Shown here piece by piece: positions 8,058-14,775 of a stretch of DNA of 64,000 nucleotides. The first letter of the stretch is position 1. Each line of letters opens with the position of its first letter. The notes beneath the pieces are model-generated. The model saw nothing but the letters and a program-made list of their open reading frames with translations. It made no database searches and was not told the origin of the DNA. The stretch is from Rikenellaceae bacterium. Lineage in GTDB: Bacteria > Bacteroidota > Bacteroidia > Bacteroidales > Rikenellaceae. The position numbers and the translations under genes were made by a program. The stretch spans positions 1 through 64,000 of the forward strand of contig JAFTOX010000004.1 of NCBI GenBank assembly GCA_017463585.1, in the 5' to 3' direction.

Positions 8058-9023
8058 ATGGCTGACGCAAGTTTTTTCATCAGTAAAATTTTTCAATCTA
8101 TGCTCAACAATTATTCCTCGACCGTGCAGCAGCCCGTAATCGCAAAGTACGTGCAACCCTACCGAAACGGTATCCAATCTCACAACCTCTCGCGACACGC
8201 AATCGGTATGGTCCTCCGCGGTCGGAAGTTCATCTACTCGGGCGACGTGCGCAACGAAGTCGGACGCGGCGAGATGTTTTTCCTCGCAACGGGCACCCAC
8301 TACATCGAGGATTTGCCCGAAGGCAACCGTCCTTTCGAACAAATTATGTTCTATTATACGCCCGCGCAGCTCGCCACAATCCTCTCGCAGTTGAGCATAA
8401 CCTACCATATGAACATCTCGAACGACCACTCGTGTGCGGCTTGTCGTGAGCAGAGTTTTGTGGTCAGCGGGGCGACCAGCGCGTTGCGAAATTTCTTCAT
8501 CACGACCAACCAATACATCAAGGACGAGCTGTTCAATCACGACGAAACGGCCGAGAATCTCAAAATGACCGAGTTGATCTATCTGATTGTATCACAAGAG
8601 GATAACTGTCTGAAACGCAAAGTGATGGACAACGCCGACACGGGCAAGGAGAGCTTCGAGCAGACGATCTATGCGCACATCTTCGAGGACATTCCAATCG
8701 AGGAGCTCGCGCGAATGTGCAACCGTTCGCTCACCTCGTTCAAGAAGGAGTTCAAGAAACATTTCATCGAACCACCCCATCGCTGGTTCATCAAGCAACG
8801 GCTGATGCACGCGCGATTGCTGCTGATCTCGACCAACAAATCGATCTCGGAGGTGGGTTTGGAGTGCGGATTCCCCAACACATCGCACTTCATCAAGCTC
8901 TTCAAAAAGGCTTACGACCATACCCCTGCGGGCTATCGTCACCGCCACGTCGGCAATAGCTATTCGACTGAAGTCGAGAGTGTTGGCACGATCGACGAGC
9001 AACCGATTGCAGTCGGAGAGTAG
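8058..9023 (+). CDS. AraC-family transcriptional regulator
   Basis: 321 aa. An N-terminal ligand-binding-like region (about 20-190) precedes an AraC double helix-turn-helix (about 205-300) with IPIEELARMCNRS and the signature ISEVGLECGFPNTSHFIKLF. Such proteins bind promoter DNA and usually activate genes in response to a small molecule or host cue. Residues 301-321 are a low-complexity tail whose coding DNA, stop codon included, is part of an 83-bp tandem duplication, so the present C-terminus may be recent. It has its own promoter and no operon partner, so the regulon is unknown. Confidence 0.9.
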   Translation: MADASFFISKIFQSMLNNYSSTVQQPVIAKYVQPYRNGIQSHNLSRHAIGMVLRGRKFIYSGDVRNEVGRGEMFFLATGTHYIEDLPEGNRPFEQIMFYYTPAQLATILSQLSITYHMNISNDHSCAACREQSFVVSGATSALRNFFITTNQYIKDELFNHDETAENLKMTELIYLIVSQEDNCLKRKVMDNADTGKESFEQTIYAHIFEDIPIEELARMCNRSLTSFKKEFKKHFIEPPHRWFIKQRLMHARLLLISTNKSISEVGLECGFPNTSHFIKLFKKAYDHTPAGYRHRHVGNSYSTEVESVGTIDEQPIAVGE

Positions 9024-9159
9024 GCGGGCTTGCGGGTGCGGACAAGCGGCTGAGGCGGGTGCAGGCTGGCGCGGTAGACGAGCAACCGATTGCAGTCGGA
9101 GAGTAGGCGGGCTTACGGGTGCGAACAAGCGGCTGAGGCTGGTGCAGGCGGGACACTTG
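8994..9159 (+). repeat. 83-bp tandem duplication across the araC stop codon
   Basis: GACGAGCAACCGATTGCAGT starts at 8994 and again at 9077; the 83-bp units are nearly identical and each contains the GAGAGTAG stop region. G-rich, TTGCGGGCGA-like degenerate repeats follow to about 9265. Confidence 0.9.
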
Positions 9160-9399
9160 CGGACGGGGCGCTTGCGGGCGACTTTTGGGAGAGTTACTGC
9201 AGGAGCTGACGAGAGTGTTTTGCGGGCGATTTTGCGGGCGACTTTGATGGCACTTTTGCGGGTGCGCCAATATAGAACGATCGTTTCGGAAACCAATTAC
9301 AATTTTTAAAATCGTTAGGTTATTAAAATAATTTAATTAATAATTATCGCATAAAAACGGTAAAAAGTGATAAATTATTAGAAAATTCGTGTCAAAATA
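9024..9399. other. gene-free G-rich then AT-rich region
   Basis: No gene. The first about 240 bp are the second duplication unit and degenerate G-rich repeats; from 9280 the sequence turns AT-rich up to the sRNA promoter. Confidence 0.6.
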
Positions 9400-9431
9400 T
9401 TTGGTTTTTGATAACTAATAGCCTATATTTG
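9400..9431 (+). promoter_or_regulatory. Bacteroidetes promoter of an orphan transcript
   Basis: TTTG at 9400-9403, 20-nt spacer, TATATTTG at 9424-9431. No coding region follows within reach, only a structured segment and a terminator. Confidence 0.75.
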
Positions 9432-9436
9432 CATAA

Positions 9437-9545
9437 CAATTCGTGAGAAATCCGTCGTGAGACGGTTGTCGGACACGACTCATTAACCTAACTAACCTAA
9501 TCCCGACCCCTTTCGATATCCAACCGAGAGGGGTCTTTTTTTATT
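9437..9545 (+). ncRNA. candidate small RNA of about 105 nt
   Basis: It is bounded by a consensus promoter and a strong terminator and has no ORF. The 5' half can fold into a stem TCGTG/CACGA (9441-9445 with 9474-9478) enclosing hairpin CCGTC-GTGA-GACGG (9452-9465). A single-stranded linker ACCTAACTAACCTAA precedes the terminator. It does not resemble SRP RNA, 6S RNA, tmRNA or RNase P. Role unknown; a trans-acting regulator is one possibility, perhaps through the exposed linker. Confidence 0.6.
9505..9543 (+). terminator. terminator of the candidate small RNA
   Basis: Stem GACCCC/GGGGTC (9505-9510 with 9530-9535), extended by partly paired sequence, followed by at least seven T. Confidence 0.85.
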
Positions 9546-9880
9546 AAAGATTCAAGATTCAAGATTAAAAATTCAAGATTCAAAATTGGTCTTAGCTACT
9601 ACTGATTTTGAACGCTAAACCGAAATAGGTAAAACTTGTCCAATGGCGACACGCACCTTCGTGGCTAGGGCGGTCGCCGATAAAAGATAAATGTTCGTAA
9701 ATTTTTTACGGTTTTGCGAAGCATTTAATGATGTAAAACTAAAAACAATAAAACCCGCCCATATGGCGGGCGAGCCCCCGAAGGTGTGTCGATCTCGGAG
9801 AAATCGCCAATAGGAATTCTAAATGCAAGATTCAATATTAGAGTTTGTGTCCATTGATTATGTTTTCAAAATTTAATTGG
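9546..9880. other. degraded repeat region
   Basis: No gene. An AT-rich TTCAAGA-type array (about 9548-9588) is followed by a palindromic element whose left arm (ACGCACCTTCGTGGCT, about 9650) and right arm (AGCCCCCGAAGGTGTGTC, about 9772) are separated by roughly 70 bp of unrelated sequence and a CATATG hairpin. Confidence 0.6.
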
Positions 9881-9953
9881 CAAAATCTTTGATTTTGACA
9901 CACGCGGTGGCGCCCGCGACTTTCAGTCGCGCCGCCCCACGCCACCGCGTGCG
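9880..9953 (+). repeat. palindromic intergenic element, copy 4
   Basis: Lead hairpin CAAAATCTTTGATTTTG, outer stem CACGCGGTGGCG/CGCCACCGCGTG, inner hairpin GCGACTTTCAGTCGC, C-rich bulge GCCGCCCC. Confidence 0.85.
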
Positions 9954-9980
9954 TATTCTGAGAGCAAACCGAACACAAAT

Positions 9981-10300
9981 TAACCCGCCTATATGGAAAA
10001 AACACACAGAGCGCTGGTTCGCAAGGAGGTTGCTGGTTTTGCAAACCGAATACAACTCGCAAGACCGAAAACAGCAAAACCCGCCCATATGGCAAAAACA
10101 CACAAATGTGCTGGTTTGCAAGGAGGTTGCTGGTTTTGTAACCTGATTAAAGTTCGCAAGACCGAAAACAGCAAAACCCGCCCATATGGCAAAAACACAC
10201 AAATGTGCTGGTTTGCAGGGAGATTGCTGGTTTTGTAAACCGAACACAACTCGCAAGACCGAAAACAGCAAGACCCGCCCATATGGCGGGAATAAAAAAG
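9981..10300 (-). repeat. 96-97-bp tandem repeat, three units, inverted relative to 5.7 kb
   Basis: CCATATGG-centred landmarks fall at 9989, 10085, 10182 and 10279. Each unit carries a GCAAGGAGGTTGCTGGTTTT-type segment and GAAAACAGCAAAACCCGCCC. It is the same family as 5658-5880 read on the other strand. Confidence 0.9.
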
Positions 10301-10380
10301 TAGTTTGTCAAACCCTATCAGATTTCCGCTCTGAAACGGGCGCGACAAACTACCTTAAAACTATATAACCTCCTAATGCC

Positions 10381-10989
10381 CTATCGCAACTTGTGACCGA
10401 TCAGATTGAGGAACTCCTCGCGGGTGCGGTGGTCCGACAGGAACGTGCCCGTGAAGGCCGAAGTCGTTGTGACTGAGTTCTGTTTCTGGATTCCACGCAT
10501 CTGCATACAGGTGTGTCCCGCCTCGATCACAACCGCAACACCCAGCGGATTGAGCGCCTCCTGAATGCAATCGCGGATCTGCACCGTCAGGCGCTCCTGC
10601 ACCTGCAAGCGGCGGGCGAAGCACTCCACCACGCGGGCAATCTTCGACAGTCCCGTGATCGTGCCATTCGGAATATATGCCACGTGCGCCTTGCCGAAGA
10701 AGGGCAGAATGTGGTGCTCGCACATCGAATAGAGCTCGATGTCCTTGACCAAAACCATATGTCGATAGTCCTCGCGGAAGAGCGCCGACTGGATAATCTG
10801 CTTGGGATCTTCGTTGTAACCCTTTGTCATAAAGGCCATTGCCTTTGCCACACGTTCGGGAGTTTTGAGCAGACCCTCACGGTCGGGGTCCTCGCCCAGC
10901 AGTCGCAGAATCTCGCGGTAGTGGACCATCAATTCGCTGATGGTCTGCTCGTCGTAGCGATCTTCGCGCACGTAGATGGGGTTTTCCAT
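10381..10989 (-). CDS. folE: GTP cyclohydrolase I
   Basis: 202 aa. It converts GTP to 7,8-dihydroneopterin triphosphate, the first step of folate synthesis, in the cytosol as a toroidal multimer. Zinc ligands C90 and C161 are present together with the CEHHILPF and HTCMQMRG motifs, the helical N-terminus and [12 protein letters not shown]. The ATG at 10989 gives the usual family length; the frame stays open to a GTG at 11055, but a TACCTTTG -7 box lies between the two. It stands alone. No terminator is seen; the 3' side runs straight into the 96-bp repeat region. Confidence 0.95.
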   Translation of the reverse strand: MENPIYVREDRYDEQTISELMVHYREILRLLGEDPDREGLLKTPERVAKAMAFMTKGYNEDPKQIIQSALFREDYRHMVLVKDIELYSMCEHHILPFFGKAHVAYIPNGTITGLSKIARVVECFARRLQVQERLTVQIRDCIQEALNPLGVAVVIEAGHTCMQMRGIQKQNSVTTTSAFTGTFLSDHRTREEFLNLIGHKLR

Positions 10990-11015
10990 AGTTGCCTCAG
11001 TTGTTAAATTTTCGG

Positions 11016-11023
11016 CAAAGGTA
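11016..11023 (-). promoter_or_regulatory. -7 box (TACCTTTG) of folE
   Basis: Minus-strand match to TAnnTTTG, 27 bp upstream of the chosen ATG. The surrounding GGCAAAGGTACGCAAAA also occurs before rlmD. No clear -33 box. Confidence 0.5.
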
Positions 11024-11210
11024 CGCAAAAAAGCCATACGCTCAGCCGCTTTCACAAAAAAATCTCACATATTGCAAAAATTCACTCATCGAGCCTTTTA
11101 GATTGCGTTGCAGTGCGCTGTGGGGCGGGCAGAGGTTACAATTTGAAACCTATTTGCGCCGATTTTGGGGTCGATCGTGAACGGTCGCGCGCTAAAAAGC
11201 GAGATATAAA

Positions 11211-11242
11211 TTTGTTAGTTTCGATTATAAAATATATATTTG
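11211..11242 (+). promoter_or_regulatory. Bacteroidetes promoter of lipoprotein gene
   Basis: TTTG at 11211-11214, 20-nt spacer, TATATTTG at 11235-11242; the start codon is 26 bp downstream, so the leader is very short. Confidence 0.8.
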
Positions 11243-11267
11243 CCTTTCCGAAATCACTTAAACAATT

Positions 11268-12740
11268 ATGAATATGAAGAAATTTTTTACCCGCTTTGCT
11301 GCCGTTGCAATGACATTGGTAGCAGCATTCGCATTCGTAGCGTGCGAAGAGGAGAAGGTTGACGAGGTTGTTGTATCGGACGCAACCGTCGAGGTCGCTG
11401 TGACCGCTAAGGACGCACAGTCGGCTACTTTCGCTATCACCTCGACCAAAGCAACCGCTGTTGCTTACTATCGTACCAACGACACCAAGTTCATCGCAAC
11501 CGGTGAATTCGTTTTCAAGAACGGTAAGGAGGTTGAGCCCAACACCACCGTTAGCGTTTCGATGCCCTACTTGGAGGAGATGAGCGACTATCGTCTGTGC
11601 GTTGCAGCTCGCGCTGAGAACGGTGCTTACACCGTAGCTTACGCCAACGTTCACGTGCCCGATTTCGACGCTGCGGTTTCGATTGCAGTTGAGAATCTGA
11701 CTTATAGCGGCGCTGACATTATCGTAACTCCCAACGAGCACACCGCTAAGTTCATTGTTGGTATCGGCGACGCTAACTCGACCGTTGAGCAGTTCCTGGC
11801 TGGTGAGGTTGAGAGCGTTAATGGCGCTGGTAGCGAGCCTAAGACCGTAGGTTTGCAGAACTTGGACGACGAGACTACCTACATCGTTTATGCTCAGGCA
11901 TTTAACCGCGAGGACACCGGTAGCGCAGTTGTTACCGCTAAGGTTACCACTTTGGAGGGTCCCGGCGTTGACATTCAGGTTCAGATGGACAACACCATTC
12001 AGGCTTACGTAACCTACACCCCCAACGAGAATTGCGGTGGCGTGATCGGTTTGGCTGCTTCGGCATCGGTTTACTACGATTTCGCAGAGGCATTCGGTGG
12101 CGAGCAGGCTCTGTTGGAGACCTACTATATGATGGATATGGCTGACGTAATTGCAGCTGGCGAGACCAAGACTACGATGTGGGCTATGAACGGTGAGTGC
12201 GACTATGAGTATCTGGTTGCAGCTCTGGTACTTGACGAGAACGGCAATCCTTATGAGGTTGTTCACGCTCCCTTCACCTCGCCTTCGTTCGACGAGAACG
12301 CTCCCGAGGCTACCGTTACCATCGAGCTCGGCACCAACGATGCAGCTGGTCCGCAGTTGATCTACACGATGGGTGAGGGTACCGTTGGTTACTACCAGTC
12401 GGTTTACACCCAGCTCGACTACGATGAGTTGGTTGCTTACGGTCTGTCGATCGATATGACCGAGGAGGAGTACATTCAGCAGTACACCGCATTCTACGGC
12501 TACGCTATGTTCGAGAATGATGACTTCGTATGGCCGCTCGAGCCCGACACCGAGTACGTAGCAGTAGGTTGCCCCTTCAACAAGAACGGTATCGAGGGTT
12601 ACGGTAAGATGGCCACCTTGAAGTTCAAGACCGCTCCCGAGGCTGAGGAAGGCGCAGCAGTTCGCGAGTTCGTAACCAAGCGCAACACCGTTAAGCGTGC
12701 ATTGGTTAGCAAGGAGCAGCTCGACGCTTTGAAGAAGTAA
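11268..12740 (+). CDS. large acidic surface lipoprotein, function unknown
   Basis: 490 aa. A lysine-containing hydrophobic signal peptide ends in FAFVAC with C26 as the lipidation site, followed directly by EEEK, an acidic stretch of the kind that directs Bacteroidetes lipoproteins to the outer-membrane surface. The mature part is acidic, rich in Val, Thr and Ala, and shows two or three beta-rich segments resembling fibronectin-III or similar modules (for example ITSTKATAVAYY, and ENLTYSGADIIVTPNE with TYIVYAQAFN). Codon use is markedly more biased (GTT, GCT, GAG) than in neighbours, suggesting high expression. Strong promoter and terminator make it a monocistronic unit. No enzyme motif recognised. 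Confidence 0.8.
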   Translation: MNMKKFFTRFAAVAMTLVAAFAFVACEEEKVDEVVVSDATVEVAVTAKDAQSATFAITSTKATAVAYYRTNDTKFIATGEFVFKNGKEVEPNTTVSVSMPYLEEMSDYRLCVAARAENGAYTVAYANVHVPDFDAAVSIAVENLTYSGADIIVTPNEHTAKFIVGIGDANSTVEQFLAGEVESVNGAGSEPKTVGLQNLDDETTYIVYAQAFNREDTGSAVVTAKVTTLEGPGVDIQVQMDNTIQAYVTYTPNENCGGVIGLAASASVYYDFAEAFGGEQALLETYYMMDMADVIAAGETKTTMWAMNGECDYEYLVAALVLDENGNPYEVVHAPFTSPSFDENAPEATVTIELGTNDAAGPQLIYTMGEGTVGYYQSVYTQLDYDELVAYGLSIDMTEEEYIQQYTAFYGYAMFENDDFVWPLEPDTEYVAVGCPFNKNGIEGYGKMATLKFKTAPEAEEGAAVREFVTKRNTVKRALVSKEQLDALKK

Positions 12741-12765
12741 TTCAAGCTACTTTAAGTTTACACAC

Positions 12766-12803
12766 AAAAGCCGCACTCCGATCTTCGGGGCGCGGCTTTT
12801 TCT
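12766..12803 (+). terminator. terminator of lipoprotein gene
   Basis: AAAAGCCGC...GCGGCTTTTTC with a GC-rich stem about 25 bp past the stop codon. Confidence 0.85.
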
Positions 12804-12865
12804 TTATTCAAAACTCCCCGCCCGCCATATGGGCGGCTTTTTCTGTTTTCGGTTTTCTCTCAGAA

Positions 12866-12987
12866 TACGCACGCGGTGGCGTGGGGCGGCGCGACTGAAA
12901 GTCGCGGGCGCCACGCACCTTCGCGGGCTGCGGGGGTCAGCCGAAGGCTGAGCCCGCGAAGGTGTGTCAAAATCGAAGATTTTGCCA
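12866..12987 (-). repeat. two chimeric palindromic elements, copies 5 and 6
   Basis: Copy 5 (outer stem CGCGGTGGCG, inner hairpin GCGACTGAAAGTCGC) is cut off after GCGCCAC, where copy 6 begins (outer stem CCTTCGCGGGCT/AGCCCGCGAAGG, inner hairpin CAGCCGAAGGCTG, lead hairpin CAAAATCGAAGATTTTG). Confidence 0.85.
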
Positions 12988-13040
12988 AAACAAGTTCACT
13001 TCTTCTTTTATAAAATCAAAGAAAAATCGTGAATTGTGAA

Positions 13041-13126
13041 CCGACGCCAAGCCGAATGCGGAGTCGGGCGGTAGCTCGAACTCGGCTGAGGCGCGAAGGA
13101 GGAAAAGCCTGCGTAGCAGGATTAAT
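13041..13126 (+). repeat. 86-bp repeat, copy 1
   Basis: Begins CCGACGCCAAGCCGAATG and ends ATTAAT, with terminal hairpin CCTGCGTAGCAGG. It is nearly identical to 14193-14278 in length and sequence; a short fragment recurs at about 31124-31146. Confidence 0.9.
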
Positions 13127-13147
13127 TGTGAATCGTGAATTAATAAT

Positions 13148-13576
13148 TCAATAATCTCTCAGGAACAACTGCCAGCCACGGTCGAGGGCGTCGAGTTGGG
13201 CGGGCGAGGGTTCGTGTCCACGTTCGAAGCGGCTCATAGCCTCGGCGATCGCACGCAGACGCACGTCACGTGGCAGCAATGTCGCATCGGGATCGACCTC
13301 GGCACGCTCCGCCACAAAGCGAATGTAGGCGTCGGTATCGTTTTCGAGGGGCGGTGCCCAGCGGGTGACGATCCCACGCAGGGTGTCGATCGAGTAGCGG
13401 CGGCGGTACGATTCGAGCAGTACGAACATCGCGCGGTAGCCCCACTCGTCGCCCTCGAACTCCTTGAAGGCGGGGTCGCACGAGGGGCGTCGCTCGCCAC
13501 GATAGCGCACACCACAACGGCGGATATTGCCGGGGTTATGGTTGCGTTCGGCACGGGTCAGCGGACGTGTTTTCAT
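13148..13576 (-). CDS. phage-type peptidoglycan hydrolase (virion lysozyme/transglycosylase-like)
   Basis: 142 aa from the ATG at 13576. The N-terminal ERNHNPGNIRR and the FKEFEGDEWGYRAMFVLLESY segment match small phage peptidoglycan hydrolases annotated in Bacteroidales as structural protein P5. No signal peptide, consistent with release by the holin encoded just upstream. The start overlaps the end of the holin gene by 41 bp, implying translational coupling. It is the last gene of the cassette. Family assignment rests on motif recognition; the catalytic residue is not certain. Confidence 0.75.
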   Translation of the reverse strand: MKTRPLTRAERNHNPGNIRRCGVRYRGERRPSCDPAFKEFEGDEWGYRAMFVLLESYRRRYSIDTLRGIVTRWAPPLENDTDAYIRFVAERAEVDPDATLLPRDVRLRAIAEAMSRFERGHEPSPAQLDALDRGWQLFLRDY

Positions 13577-14015
13577 TGCGGTTAGGGATTTGAGTTCCAA
13601 TGGTTTGCGCGAGTTGTTTCTGCATAACTCGACGCAACCAGCGGAAGGGTGGATAGTTACATACTTCGGCTCCGTTTTCGAGGAAGCTCCACATCTCGAC
13701 GCCACACACAAACCCCGTAAAGAGGTTTGCCAGACGCAGATGTGCGAAGTCCAAAATAAGCGAGTCGATCAGCCACGAGAGGGCGATTCCGACGACGATG
13801 ACGACCAATTTGCGCACGGTATCCCAAGCGCGGTGGCTCTCGAAGCTCCACACCTCGCCGAGCCGTGTGGCTCGGTGGTGCGAAGCGATTACGCCCGTGA
13901 GGAAATCGACTGCAACGAAGGTGATGGCGCAACAAACAAGACCGACAATCGGGGCAAAAATCCCCACAATGGCCGACAATGCGCCAAAAATCAGTTTGAA
14001 AAGAGCGTTTTCCAT
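13536..14015 (-). CDS. phage holin family protein
   Basis: 159 aa. Hydrophobic segments at about 5-25, 26-46 and 70-90 and a weaker one near 95-115, with a charged amphipathic C-terminus, resemble Bacteroidales phage holins. Holins open the inner membrane so that endolysin reaches the wall. The lysozyme gene overlaps its 3' end, forming a lysis pair. It is separated from the upstream connector gene by 279 bp of repeats, so the two lysis genes may be a separate transcriptional or exchange unit. Confidence 0.75.
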   Translation of the reverse strand: MENALFKLIFGALSAIVGIFAPIVGLVCCAITFVAVDFLTGVIASHHRATRLGEVWSFESHRAWDTVRKLVVIVVGIALSWLIDSLILDFAHLRLANLFTGFVCGVEMWSFLENGAEVCNYPPFRWLRRVMQKQLAQTIGTQIPNRNENTSADPCRTQP

Positions 14016-14046
14016 AAGCGAAAAAAGGTTAGGTGGAATTCAAAAT

Positions 14047-14125
14047 ACACACACTCGGTGGCTGGGGGGCGTGCGACAAAGTCGCACGAGCCACCGAGTG
14101 TGTGTCAAAATCGAAGATTTTGCCA
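14047..14125 (-). repeat. palindromic intergenic element, copy 7
   Basis: Outer stem ACACTCGGTGGCT/AGCCACCGAGTGT, bulge GGGGGG, inner hairpin GTGCGACAAAGTCGCAC, lead hairpin CAAAATCGAAGATTTTG. Confidence 0.9.
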
Positions 14126-14192
14126 ATTAGTTTTGCTTCTTTGAATAGCAACTAAAATCATTGGCAGCTAAGGAATAATTTTGAATTTTGAA

Positions 14193-14278
14193 CCGACGCC
14201 AAGCCGAATGCGGAGTCGAGCGGTAGCTCGAACTCGGCTAAGGCGCGAAGGAGGAAAAGCTGCCGAAGGCAGATTAAT
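14193..14278 (+). repeat. 86-bp repeat, copy 2
   Basis: Same orientation and length as copy 1. The terminal hairpin differs (CTGCCGAAGGCAG against CCTGCGTAGCAGG) but both pair perfectly. The two copies bracket the holin and lysozyme genes. Confidence 0.9.
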
Positions 14279-14294
14279 CTTGAATTGAAAATCC

Positions 14295-14762
14295 TTACGC
14301 CACAACGCCACCGTCGACACGGCAACGGTGCCAGATGTTGTTGCGGGGATCGTATTGGGGGTACTGTTCGGGAGCGGACTCAATCTGCTTGACGGCTTTG
14401 CGGAGCAGGGTCGAGGCCTGTGCGATGATGCTGCGGCGGAGTACGCGCAGCTCGTTTTCGGTTGCGGCGTCGAGGTATTGGCTTGTCCCCTTGACCACGC
14501 CTGCGGCACCCGTGCGGAGAGCCAATGCGGGCAACATCAACACACGTGTGTAGAGTGCGAGGGCGGGGTTTACCAGCTCCTCAACCAGCTCCGAGTAGTC
14601 GCCACTGAGCATCGCCTCGACCATCTCAGCGCCCAACACAGGAACGATATATCGCTCTTGTGCCACGTTGATAGTCAGCGGATTGACGTCCGTAGCCGTG
14701 ACGAAGTCGAGCGGTGCAAAGGCCAGCTGAGCCACCTCCTCAGATGAAATTAGATTGTGCAT
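14295..14762 (-). CDS. phage head-tail connector-like protein
   Basis: 155 aa from the ATG at 14762 (MHNLISSEEV...), 13 bp after the portal stop codon. The helical N-terminal region with NPLTINVAQERYIVPVLGAEMVEAM resembles small Bacteroidetes phage proteins that sit beside the portal gene and are thought to join head and tail (DUF6712-like). The longer upstream frame overlaps the portal gene and is not used. Function is inferred from position and general look. Confidence 0.6.
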   Translation of the reverse strand: MHNLISSEEVAQLAFAPLDFVTATDVNPLTINVAQERYIVPVLGAEMVEAMLSGDYSELVEELVNPALALYTRVLMLPALALRTGAAGVVKGTSQYLDAATENELRVLRRSIIAQASTLLRKAVKQIESAPEQYPQYDPRNNIWHRCRVDGGVVA

Positions 14763-14775
14763 AGAGAAAGGTTTT

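Larger units (their letters stand above)
12804..13147. other. repeat-filled interval between lipoprotein gene and phage cassette
   Basis: No gene. It holds a CCCGCCATATGGGCGG hairpin (about 12821), two palindromic elements run together (12866-12987), one copy of the 86-bp repeat (13041-13126) and AT-rich 8-bp unit arrays on both sides of it. Confidence 0.85.
14016..14294. other. repeat-filled gap inside the phage cassette
   Basis: Holds palindromic element copy 7 and the second 86-bp repeat, plus AT-rich 8-bp units. No ORF. Confidence 0.85.

Noticed and set aside
9437..9545. SRP RNA or a known riboswitch
   Set aside because: The conserved SRP apical loop is absent, and no gene follows the terminator for a riboswitch to control.
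9993..10368. Small Cys-rich ORFs in the 96-bp repeat region
   Set aside because: They are translations of repeat units in several frames on both strands, with no conserved start or ribosome-binding signal.
13577..13711. N-terminal extension of the lysozyme-like protein
   Set aside because: It runs inside the holin gene in another frame and is Cys-rich without family similarity; the ATG at 13576 fits.
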